NCBI GenBank assembly: GCA_033398695.1
Contig: CM065815.1
Location: 5,636,501 to 5,700,500, forward strand
Source: Orobanche coerulescens
Lineage: Eukaryota; Streptophyta; Magnoliopsida; Lamiales; Orobanchaceae
Length of the DNA: 64,000 nt
Direction: 5' to 3'
Below, one piece after another: positions 35,147 through 45,758 of the stretch. Position 1 is the first letter of the stretch. Each line of letters opens with the position of its first letter. Under the pieces are notes generated by a model. That model saw only the letters and a list, made by a program, of their open reading frames with translations. It had not been told where the DNA came from and searched no databases. Both the position numbers and the translations under genes were made by a program.

Positions 35147-36460
35147 TGTTAGGCGTATTTTTATACGCTTATTTATCATTATTTTATATTCATTTGAAGT
35201 GTAAATCTGCATAAATGAGCTTTTAATGCATTATTCTTTTATGTTTTGCAGGAAATTGGAGTCCGGAAGCTCGAACGACGAAAAACGGGCGTAAATGGCA
35301 ATTTCTGGCCTGGGGCCGCGGCACAAGGAAAGCGGTCCGCGGCACACGAAGGTGGCTAAACAAGTGCTGAGCGAACTGTACCCTGAGCCGCGGCATGTTG
35401 ATCCTGAGCCGCGGCCCAGGAGAAAAAATAGCGCGCCCAGGCATATGCACTGAGCAGGGTGGGCCGCGGCACAGATTAAGTGAGCTGCGGCCCACGGGGC
35501 GGTTTTGATAGAAATTGCCGCGTTTCTGGGCCGTTTTGGAGCCTGTTCTCGACCTAATCACACGGACGCGTTTTGGAGGCTGGGGAGAATTATAAATAAG
35601 CATTGAAGGTCATAATTGAGGTGAGATCATCGGAGGATCGATCATCATCAAGGAAGAGAAGCATAAACCACCAAGGAGCAGAGAGCGGAGGCTAGAGAAC
35701 GGAGGAATCCGAGCTCTTCAACTGCGTTTGATCTTTATGATTTCTTCAATTATTTATGTACTTTTATTTTTTAGCATGTCAGGCTAAAACCCTGTTCTAG
35801 GATTTTGATGAAACCGAGGCTTTGACGAATTTGCTTTTGATTATCTATATAATTCCCTTTTCTGTTGAGTTTTCCCAATTGTTTTTAATGCTTTCAATTG
35901 TGTGGTCTATAATTGAACTGTTTTAATTACGCAACTCGAATTGGGAGAGGAGAGTTGGTGAGGAAATATCGGTGAGAACCGTTTTATCTTGTGAGATAGG
36001 AATATACTCATAGGAACTACATGGCCTTTTTGAAGATTCCGTGCCTTTTGCCTATTGTCGAATTAATTCACCTAGGGATAGAGTGTATTATTCGCCTTAG
36101 AAAAATCTACTGACCTCGGGAGAGGCGGTAGAGTACTTTAGCAACCTTCGCCTTCAATAAATTGGGAAATCATTAACTTCAGATAATCGAGAGTAAATTC
36201 GGATAAACCGAGGTGGATTCACAATCCTAGATTTATTCCTTATTTGATTTTCTTTCTTAGAGCGATTGTTTTTACTGTTTATTCTTTTATTGGTTTTTCT
36301 TTAATTATTACTTGCATCCCAAAGTCGACAGTTCAGATAAAATTAGAATACATATAAATCGGTAGTTAGTAAGTCAGTCCTCGTGGGAACGATATCTTAC
36401 TCATCATTTTATTACTTATCTACTATAACGTGCACTTGCGTTCAACGAAAGTCCACAACA
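35147..36460 (+). repeat. 3' LTR of B
   Basis: 1314 bp, near-identical to 27390-28703. Palindrome array about 35313-35495, TATA 35591-35598. Ends CCACAACA, followed by TSD TAAAT. Confidence 0.93.
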
Positions 36461-36465
36461 TAAAT

Positions 36466-36631
36466 CAGTAATTCAATCCGATTAAGACTAGATTTACATC
36501 ATCATCCGATAAAAATAAAATTATTAAAAACTAATAATTAATTAAAAGCAAAAAACGAGTAGACTAGCTCAATTATGGGTGAAATTTATCGATACAAACC
36601 ATGGATAAGTGTATAAAACTAACACTTATCA
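36466..36631 (-). repeat. 5' LTR of A, outer part
   Basis: Continues 27389 after B. Ends AACACTTATCA on plus, as 8233 does. The next bases are a PPT complement, so this LTR is at once the 5' LTR of A and the 3' LTR of the truncated copy A'. Confidence 0.85.
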
Positions 36632-37292
36632 CACCCCCAAACTTGAATTCTTGCTAGTCCCGAGCAAGACTCTTTATTATTCACGCTCCAAAAAATAAAA
36701 ATAAGACAAAAATAAGAAAAATAATACACACATAAATTAAAATATAAAAAGAGAAAAGGAGATCAAAATGCAATTAATACACATCAACCAGCTTTATATA
36801 GTAGATAGAAATGAATCAAGATTCAAAATAAATCTACTAATGATTTTGAAGTTAAAACACGGTTTTATTTTGTAATTCCAAATTCAAGGTTTTCCCCCCA
36901 AAAGGTTGATTATTTCTTTCCCACTCGTGATGGTTGCTCTCGATCACTCGTTTATTTTTTGACTCAATATGAAGAAGAATTTCATTGGCGTCATCAAATA
37001 TTGTGATTTTTCACGAAATTGGGTGTATTGAAATTCAGCCGCTAATTAATTCAGATCTGCTCATAAACTACATCCCTTAGTGATAGCTTTCACACCGTTA
37101 TTTGCTAACGTGTAGCTCTTTTCACCAACACAATTTCTATCTTTTTTTTAAGGTGATAGCTTTCACACCGTTATTTGCTAACGTGTAGCTCTTTTCACCA
37201 ACTTTTTTGTGAGACGGCAGCTACGCACCAACAATGGTTAGTCCTTTATTTTTCGAAAAATTTTAGGATCCCCAAAATTAGGCAGTTGTTGC
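36632..37292 (-). mobile_element. Truncated second Athila copy A', internal 3' region
   Basis: Matches 8234-8930, including the PPT complement, the GTCCCGAGCAAGACTC stretch and two of the three TTTGCTAACGTGTAGCTC repeats. It is interrupted at 37293 by C and continues at 55537. Confidence 0.85.
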
Positions 37293-39667
37293 TGTAATAT
37301 CCGGATTTATTACAGTATATTTCATCTGTATTCAAACCATGTATTATTCGGATTGGTGATTTTGATTATTAGAGTATGATATTTCGTGCATTGATATCAT
37401 TATACATAAGTATAGAAACTTGCAAAATTGCTCAAGTAACCTCGTGATAGCGCACGCTAAGAATGTATCTTAACGCGCGCTATCGGGCCATTATTAGCGC
37501 ACGCTATGAGGATAGGAGTTGCGTGCGCTAAGAACTCAATTATTGAGCGGGACGGCTAACACATGCGCCAGCCGGGACATGGGTCCGGATAAGATTCCCG
37601 CTGACGCACCCGGACAAAATCAAGTCAACCATTATTAGCGCACGCTAAGGGATGCTTAGTAGCGTGCGCTAACTTGTCAATAATGCGAATATTATAAATG
37701 GGACAACAACCGTTTTGGCTTTCATTTCTTTCGCCCATTCCTCAACCTTGAGAGTTCGAGAGTCAGTAGTAATACTCCTATACACTTAGAACACATATTG
37801 TTGGTGTTATACATTGGTTATCACTTGGGAATGTTCATGGAAGTGGAATAGCACCTTGGAGTGGCATACAACCAACCGGAGTGGGATTCTACCTTACGGT
37901 TCAGTGATTTTCGTCATTTTAAGGTATGTTCAATCTATCTCCAAACTTAGAGTTGGATTCTAACGATTTGGATGATCATGTTAACAAGATATGGATTTTC
38001 ATAGATGAATTATCCAAGTATATCATGTTTGGAATAGTGAGATGAATAAGCCTTAAATACCTTGATTATAATCATCATGATTCGAATCTTATTACACTGA
38101 ATATGTGAAGAGAAGCTTCTACCATTGGTAAACCGAATCTAATAGATGATTTCATAGTAATCTTGGACTAGACGTTAACATCCTTATTGTTAGATAAATC
38201 TAAAGGTTTGATCATGGAAGGATTTATCTAGTATATATAGGACGTTTATCAACTTCAGTATGATAATATGGATTGATGTAGAGGTGTTGTTATCAACCGT
38301 TAAGCTTTTCGAATTGTCGTATGAAGATTTGAAGTCGGAATGGAACATGGTTTTATATTGGTATGCATATCCTTGAATCCGAAGTTGTCTCTATCCGTAA
38401 AATCATTCATAAGAGTATGAACTTGGTATTCATGGAAGTAACATGAATTATCACGAAAGATTTCATTGTTTCGATCATGGCAAGAATAAGCATCGCCAAA
38501 GAAAGAATCGCCATGCAGAAATAGCGCACGCTATGCTATGCAGTTTAACGTGCGCTATCGATCACTAGTTAGCGTGCGCTACGTTCGGTACGTAACGTAC
38601 GCTAGACCATCAGACGAGTAAGTAGGCTGGTCAGTGAAGTACTGACCATGCATCGTTAGCGTGCGCTAGGCTTTGTTGTTTGCGTGCGCTATCGGGCAGA
38701 CTTAACGCACGCTACACAGAGTACTTAGCGTGCGCTAAGCAGTTCGGGCAGAATGCATTTTATGAACTTTTGGCCGTGAATCGAATTGTTAAATATTCAT
38801 ACGACGTGAGATAAATCCTATATCATTTCTTTTGTTAAGGATTGGTCTCGTTACGTGATTGATTGAGGAGGACGACCGTCGAGTGTTCATTTCCGTGGAA
38901 GTATTGTTATTGTCTTCAAATCTAGGCAAGTACCTTAATTGTTTTATGTATTGTTGTTATACATATTGTCGTGCATGTATGTCGTTATTGTATGTCCACC
39001 TCGTGTTGGTCCGACGGGATCATCGGGGGATCTATGCTAGCGCATACCGGATCATCGGACGGGTTTTTCCACCACGGGTTGGTCTGACGGGATCATCGTG
39101 GGTTCTAGGCAGTGAACGCTGGATCGATGGAATTACCATGTGTATGTATTGATATCATGATGTGATTATCAGTTGTGTATGTTATGTTTGAGTTTCTCGT
39201 AAGAGAAGACTCGTTGGTATTTTGTCGATTACGTTATTATTATTCTTCGTGAGATATGAATAATATGTTGTGGTACTTGTACTAGCATCGTTGTGCTAAC
39301 CCCTTCGGGGGTGAACATTTTGTTTGTGTTCAGGATCCAGGAGAGCGGGGAAACAACCACTGGAACTGTATGACGACGAGGGTGCAGAGTGATGTCCCGA
39401 CCGGGTTTATTTATCTGTTGTTTATTCGTTATTTCAATAAGTACTCGAGTACGAAGTCGTTTGTGATGATTTGAATTTGGTGATGTATTATTGAGGTCTG
39501 TTGAACAATTGTACTATTTCTGTTTTTGGTCAGAACTGATGTACTGTAATTCCGTTATTTCCATTCGTCAATACCCTTTTATACTTGTTCAATTCTTCAG
39601 CCTTGTAAATCCTTATGTAAAGGATTTACGGCGCTGTAATATTCCCAAATATATCGGGGGTGTTACA
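37293..39667 (+). repeat. 5' LTR of C
   Basis: Starts TGTAATATCCGG and ends GGGTGTTACA. Six TAGCGCACGCTA-type palindromes (37447-37675) before TATAAATG at 37693-37700. A second group of about nine copies at 38518-38740, downstream of the transcription start. A tandem pair with GACGGGATCATCG lies at about 39010 and 39080. Confidence 0.94.
37693..37700 (+). promoter_or_regulatory. TATA box of LTR C
   Basis: TATAAATG after the first palindrome group; copy at 53562-53569. Confidence 0.6.
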
Positions 39668-39672
39668 GAATA

Positions 39673-39684
39673 TGGTATCAGAGC
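39673..39684 (+). promoter_or_regulatory. Primer-binding site of C (initiator-Met tRNA)
   Basis: TGGTATCAGAGC, 5 bases inside the LTR, exact complement of the 3' end of plant initiator tRNA-Met, normal for Tekay. Confidence 0.85.
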
Positions 39685-39902
39685 CTAGATTATGGATATC
39701 TTGGCCGTTGGGTTAAAATAGGGGTCATTTATGTCTTTTGGGGTAACCGGCCGTGAATGACATCACTGCACTGCCTACGTCTTCATGCGAACAGTGGTTG
39801 TAAGTTCCTAAACTCTATCTTGTTCTTTACATGTTGTGTCTCTTTATACTCGAATATTAGAACGATGTTGTTTCCTGTATATTGAGTATTTATGCTTACA
39901 GT

Positions 39903-39995
39903 ATGTTGAGAGGCGGACGTGGACGTGGTCGCGGTCGTGGACGCGGACGGAGAAATGCCGAAAGGGAAGCGTCGCCTTCTAACGAGGCCAGTCAT
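39903..39995 (+). pseudogene. Gag N-terminus of C, cut by element E
   Basis: ATG 39903 opens MLRGGRGRGRGRGRGRRNAE, the arginine/glycine-rich Gag start typical of Tekay. The frame is cut after 31 codons by the LTR of E at 39996. Gag resumes at 48585. Confidence 0.8.
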
Positions 39996-42878
39996 TGTAA
40001 TACCCGGTTGTAATTCATTCATTTTCATTCAGTAATTATCAGTCTGTAATTGTCACTTAGTGTATTTTCACTCGATTATGATCATTCATCAATCATGTTC
40101 ATTCACCGTGTTCACTGTTCGGAAAAACTTCGAGTGGTGTATCGTTATTGTTCATTGTTTCAACTTTCCTCATATGAGTTCGACTTTGTTAGATCACCAT
40201 TAATTTTTGGTAACTCCAAAAATTCTAAATCTTTGCAATATTATAGAGCATCGAGTTAGCTTTCTAATGGTTCAAACGGTGAGTCAATCGAGTCCGACGA
40301 GAGAGTTATGGTCATTTTAGCTCAACCGCCACTTTTCGCTTATCGCCGATCATCGCCGAACGGACTCGGCCGTGTCGTCCGACACGGCCCGTGCCGTATT
40401 TCGTCGAAAAATGCCGGGTGTTCGCCTCAGACCCGACCGTCGCTCGCACGGCCGAGTCGAACCCTTCCGGATAAGCTGTAATCGTCGCCAAAGACGCCCG
40501 ACCGTGTCGTCTGCACGGCCGAGTCATGCCGAAGTCGCCGCTTGACGGTCATGTCGGATGGCCCTCGCGCCGCGACCGTGTCAGCGGGCAGACACGGTCG
40601 AGTCCTCGCTGCCACTGTCGGCCAATCAGCGACACGACCGTGCCGACGGCACGGCCGTGTCCGGCAGCACCAACTCCCTTAAATTCGTTTTTTTTCAGCA
40701 TTTCAGCCATTTTTCTCCCTTTTCATCACCTTCAACCGAGAGAGAAAGCTTGAGGGAAGGTTTTTCCTTCACAAATCATTTGGGTGTTTGATTTTCTTCA
40801 TCTCCTTTCGATCGTGAAGCCCGGATAATCAATTTAACGCGTGTTCTTCTGATTAAAGTACTTGTATCTTCAATGGTTATATTCTTCAACACCTCGATTT
40901 CGATTCTATGTTGAGATATGATGTTTTGGACGTTATAATCATGTTATATGAAGGGACATGTATATGATTATGAGTTTATATAAGGATTCATTGGATTATT
41001 GAGGGATTATTCAAGAACACTTTGAATATCGAGTTGAAATTGGGGTTTTCGATTAATTGTCGTTATAATCACGTTTTCGGATATTCATTTGGATTATTGA
41101 TAGTATTCATGAGGTTTTGTGGGTTTGAATCATTCATTGGAAGTTGGTTTCGATGTAATTGAGTTTTGGTTGTAAACAATGGAGATTGTTTACAACGCTT
41201 GTTTTAATGCCCCAATGAGTTTCGGTATTGTTGTATCGACTTTTGAGTTGGTTGTGATCATGCTTGATTCGTATTAAGAGAATTGTTGGTATTTATGTTG
41301 TTCAAGGTTGTTCGAGCGGCCGATAATTTCATTAAGGACGTTGATCGTGGAAGTACCTTCTCGCCTTCGGTTTGAGGCAAGTTTTATACTTGTACTAGTC
41401 AATGAGATTAATGTCATCATATATGTGTATAAATGTGTTGTATCATTCCGAGACTTAGTCTCTTCATGAATTCATTGATATTAAGAGATCGCTCGATACG
41501 ATACCTTTCGCAATTTTGCCAAATATTATTGTTATTCCTTTTAGATTGTCATTAAAACCGTACACGCCGATTAAAGGCATTGGCTTATTCATTTCTCACT
41601 TTCGCCGCTTGTGAATCGATTAAAGGTACCGAGGCATCCTTCATATCATTGTTATCGAATTGCCGTCGCAGCAAATCGAAATGTTCAATCATTCACTATA
41701 TCATTGTATCGATTGACCGCTCTAAGGCAATCGAGTTATTCAATCATTCATCATATCGCTCATATCGATTAGCCATTATAAGGAAATCGAAGCGCTCAAG
41801 CATTCATGGAATCATCCGCTACATCATTGTCATCGGTTAGCCGTTCTAAGGAAATCAAGGTGTTGAGTTGGGACTGTCGAGGATGGTGCTGGCCGACTCA
41901 AGACAAAGATACCATCCCTAATTATGATACGGCTTTCATGCCGTGGCTTCGCCCTAATTGTGATACGGCTTTCATGTCGTGGCTTCGCCCTAATTGTGAT
42001 ACGGCTTTCATGCCGTGGCTTCGCCCTAATTGTGATACGGCTTTCATGCCGTGGCTTCGCCCTAATTGTGATACGGCTTTCATGCCGTGGCTTCGGCCCT
42101 AATCAATAACTTGAATTTGTTTCGACTTCATGTGATTGTGATATTTGACAGTTTCGGTGAGTGGTTTTTAGGCCTTGTGATTGTCTTGTTAATTTCATTG
42201 GAGCCTCCAGGCATTGTGATTCATATTTAATCCATTGCTCGTTTGGTTCATGTCGTGTAATTCCTTGTGGTATTCTCGTGATTATGATTCGCCGTTGGGC
42301 ACTTATGTTCTAACTCGTCGAACAGTATTAATAGTATGCCGTGGGCATAGTATTTCACGAATGCTCGGTTCTTACTTTGATTTGTGAGCATCTCGTATTA
42401 TTATCATCATTATACCGTTTCATTCTCGCTGGATGCATATCATGTTATACATGTATTTGATGTTCATTATCTGGATGACTGACCCCGTGGGGGCGGAACA
42501 TGTTTTCATGTTTTAGGTGCTTGCGAGGAGAGAGTTGAGGCACAGGGGCATGACGATGGCGACGAGGCATTCGAGCGATACTAGTCCGAGTTGTTCATTG
42601 TTGGTCAGTCAGTTGGAGTGTACTCCAGTCTTGTCAGTTGTTGTCGTGTTGTATTACCCGAACAGATGTTCGTGGATGATGTTGTATTTCATTTTGGCCA
42701 TGTAGGCCACTTTTGTCGTTGAAATTCCCTATCGGAATATTGTGTTGGATATCATGGTAGGGACTATGATTTTCCCTTGTTGTTTATTTTAACGTATTTT
42801 AGTCATGTTCGCCTGGTGGATCTCCTGGCGTGGGGTCCACGGCACTGTAATAACCCAATAGGATTTGGGGGTGTTACA
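39996..42878 (+). repeat. 5' LTR of E
   Basis: Contains the D-like module (about 40170-40320), a hairpin palindrome array (40365-40670), a CTTAAATTCG element in place of a clear TATA box, and five 36-bp tandem units (41926-42101). The ORF reading MPWLRPNCDTAF repeats is this satellite, not a protein. Confidence 0.9.
41926..42101. repeat. 36-bp tandem repeat in 5' LTR of E (about 5 copies)
   Basis: Unit starts GATACGGCTTTCATGCCG; starts at 41926, 41962, 41998, 42034 and 42070. The 3' LTR has four. Confidence 0.95.
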
Positions 42879-42882
42879 GAAA

Positions 42883-44000
42883 TGGTATCAGAGCGCTTTG
42901 GGTTGTGAAATACCCTGAGATGTGAGTTATGTGGTCCTACCGACGCGGTAGTAGTGGGATTGTCAGGTTATGACAATCTAGTCAGTCAGGTTTTGTGAGT
43001 CGTAATATTAGTGCGACTGCACGAGTCATTCATTCATCGAGTCGTCGTCAATGAAGACTAGTATCGCGAGACCTCGAAGCTTCGTATGACCTGTGTAAGG
43101 ACTCAATTCTCTTTGTGTTCATACATCCATCATGTCATTAATCGTTCATGCTTTGCTGAAACCTATATGTGATATTAGTGCTATGATTGATTCATGATTA
43201 TTTGTTTTGGAGCACGTGTGACTTGTGTAAGCATTAAGGATCAACTCATTTATCGCTTAAAAATTTCAATCATCATTTTGATTTCATCACTCGCTTAATT
43301 CATTCATCACTCACCAATATCATCACTCGGATAATTCATCTATCACTCGCTTAATTCATACCTCACTCACCAATATCATCACTCGATAATTCATTCATCA
43401 CCGCTTAATTCATTCATCACTCACCAATATCATCACTCACATAATTCATTCATCACTCACCAATCTCATCGCTCGGTTAATTCATTCATCACTCAGTTGA
43501 TCTCATTATTCATTAATTCATTAATCATTCATCCACCTCACGGTTCAGTTGTTGACCTTGTGGATCGAATTTTCAACCTTGCAAACTTGTCCAAGGTAAT
43601 TATTTCAGAATTTCATCGATAATCATGTTGCCTCACTCGATCTTTCATGCGATCATATCATATCCCGGCCATGTCGATTTATCATTTTATTGCATAATTA
43701 ATGCGTTCATTGTTGTATAGCGTGTATGTTCATCATTATCATTCAAGAATATAATCATAATGTGATCTTCATGCGAGACCTGTAATCATCATGTGGCTTT
43801 CCCGCTTCGGTATGGATAGAGCCGCGAGGACGCGGGGAGGAGGCGCGGTGCGGGCCGAAACCCGGATCTCGTGTGCATGCCCGTGCGAATACGAGTGGTA
43901 TCATTAATTCATCAAATAGCGAGGCTACTCATTCATCGCCAGATAATCGGTCGCCGTCAGGAGTCGTGACTGAGAGGCATCTCACTCGGAAGGTGCTCGG
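42883..44000 (+). other. PBS and 5' interior of E with about 50-bp tandem repeats
   Basis: TGGTATCAGAGC at 42883-42894 is a Met-type PBS. At about 43280-43500 there are 4-5 imperfect units containing CATCACTCACCAATATCATC. No coding sequence is recognised. Confidence 0.75.
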
Positions 44001-44513
44001 TTGACCCATTCATATTTATGCAGGCATGATGGCCCAGATGACTCGGATGACGCAGATGATGGAGACCATGTAGACCTCGATGGTTCGTGGTCCACCGCAA
44101 CAGAATTCCAGGAGCCGTTTAATGGACAGATCGAGAGTGAATCGATTGTTGGCGATATCTCTCCGAGGCCGCCTACTTTTGAGGGTTCGTCGGAACCATC
44201 TGATATTTTTCATTTGCTTGATCATTTTTATAAAATCTTCGACATGGTTCAGTTTCCTGAGGAGAGTAAAGTGGAGGTAGCGGCTTACTACTTGAGTAAG
44301 GGTGCTTATTCTTGGTGGCTTTCTGTGAAACACACCGATCGAGATCAGGTTTGGGGCGAATTCAAGACTCTCATGATAGAGAGGTATTATCCACCCCACT
44401 TCGGGAAGCCAAGTTATCGAGGTTTTGAACTCGAACTCCGAGGACGAGGGTGTTATTGTCATTGCCGAGAAGTTTCGGGACTACTTCGCTTGTTTACCGC
44501 TATCCGATTTTAA
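44001..44513 (+). pseudogene. Gag remnant of E
   Basis: The ORF contains RPPTFEGSSEPSDIFHLLDH, VEVAAYYLSKGAYSWWLSVK and FKTLMIERYYPPHFG, the PPxFxG entry and WW-containing helices of Tekay Gag (Retrotrans_gag). Its ATG is not the native start: the MMAQMTRMTQMM stretch of Gag lies just upstream in another frame. A further shift at about 44420 moves the continuation (SEDEGVIVIAEKF) into a third frame. No zinc knuckle or protease follows. Confidence 0.75.
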
Positions 44514-45758
44514 GCGGATAAGATCAAGTATTTTAGCAAGAGGCTAAATCCGCAGCTGAGGATGCAGTTGTTCAACCACAATTGTAATTCACTTAGTGAG
44601 TTCATCGGGAAGGCTCTTGGAGCAGAGCTTTTGATCAAGGAGCTTACTCGAAACATCCTTCAGCCTTCCTTCGGGTGAGAGGACTAGGATGCCGATTCGC
44701 CCGAGGGACATCGGGCCCGACGTCCAAGAGGTCGCTTTTCCATCGTCTTCGTGCCGAGAAGGCTTCTTCCTCTCGCATTTACGAGTTCTACCGTTGTTTG
44801 CTTTAATCGTGATTCAACAGACACGTTAATACTCGGTGTACGGTGCCGCCTATTGTTTGTTTTCTCGTGTGGGAACCCGACACCTTCGTAAATACCGCAG
44901 AGTTCTCGTGCCGCTAGATCTCGAGAGGGCTCACAAGAATCGAGGGATTTTGTTAATCTAGTCCGTACTTCATCCAAGGGGTCCTATCATTCTTCGAGAA
45001 AAAGAGGTAAGGACATTCATCACCGATTTTGAACAAGTTAATTATTGCTCTGTAGTTGGACAATCATTCATTTCATTGTCGCTCACTCATTCATCTAATT
45101 CATTCATCATATATATCAATCATGTTGGGACTCATAATTATCGATTAATCATTCAATTCACGAGGAACGGCGGTTCCAATCACTTCAGAGAGCTATCACT
45201 CATGACGTTATTAATTCACCTTGGTGAGTCATTCCAAATCCTTGTCGGATTTGTAGCCATTTATCATTCATCATTCATTTTAGTCACTTTCATTCTCGTG
45301 ACCTTCCGAGATCATATTTAGCGGCGAGTTCATCTGCGGATATACCTTAAATCGTTGAGATAAAGGAGATCGATGACATGGAAGGATAACGATGTTGACT
45401 ACATTTGAGATGTAACCTTGTTTTTGGATGACTGTGTAACTCAATCCGTAGTAATGTATCGTGACTGTGGATCATTTATTCTTGATCTATTTTATTATGA
45501 TCATATTTGAGAATCTTGAGATTTTGGTCAACTGTTGGGAGTTCACCCCTTCGGCGTTGTGCTCAAGATTTTTTTTTGATAATTTGGGAAATCATTCACT
45601 GAGATTCGAGACGTCAAGTCTTGGGGACTTGAGCGTGCGATTGATTTGGTCCCGAGGACTAGATGTGCATTATTGTTTTCAGATCTTGATGGATAGTTCA
45701 TATCCCGAGTTGTTTACCCTGAGTTTCGAGGACGAAACTCCTTTTAAGGGGGGGTGTA
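44514..45758 (+). other. Decayed 3' interior and PPT of E
   Basis: No intact ORF. Traces of Gag (LLIKELTRNILQP) to about 44670, then ATTCATTCAT-rich DNA resembling parts of the G and E LTRs. Bases 45700-45745 carry the same end as C (YPEL then a GAGGACGAAACTCCTTTT stretch). The purine run AAGGGGGGGTGTA (45747-45758) is the PPT before the LTR. Confidence 0.6.

Larger units (their letters stand above)
27390..36460 (+). mobile_element. Athila-like retrotransposon lacking RT/RNase H/integrase (B)
   Basis: Inserted in the 5' LTR of A with TSD TAAAT (27385-27389 and 36461-36465). LTRs 27390-28703 and 35147-36460 are both 1314 bp and nearly identical by eye, starting TGTTAGGCG and ending CCRCAACA. 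PBS of tRNA-Asp type, gag-protease frame, internal promoter-like region, env-position ORF, PPT. RT, RNase H and integrase are absent, so it must have been mobilised by an autonomous Athila. It is a young, well delimited copy. Confidence 0.93.
6661..36631 (-). mobile_element. Athila-type Ty3/gypsy retrotransposon, host of nested insertions (A)
   Basis: Minus-strand element with the order 5' LTR (25953-36631, split by B), PBS, gag, [D insertion], protease, RT, RNase H, integrase, env-position ORF, PPT, 3' LTR (6661-8233). LTR ends are TGATAAGTG...GTGTCA in its own direction. The two LTRs differ at several percent of positions by eye, so A is the older layer. Every coding region has stops or frameshifts. 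Beyond its 5' LTR the sequence does not enter unrelated DNA but a second Athila internal 3' region (A'), so this LTR is shared between two tandem copies. Confidence 0.9.

Noticed and set aside
41806..42109. ORF with repeated MPWLRPNCDTAF segments as a repeat protein
   Set aside because: It is the 36-bp LTR satellite of E read in frame, on both strands and in both LTRs. Unit number differs between LTRs.
43280..43500. Centromeric or telomeric satellite
   Set aside because: Only 4-5 imperfect units within the E interior. Not TTTAGGG.
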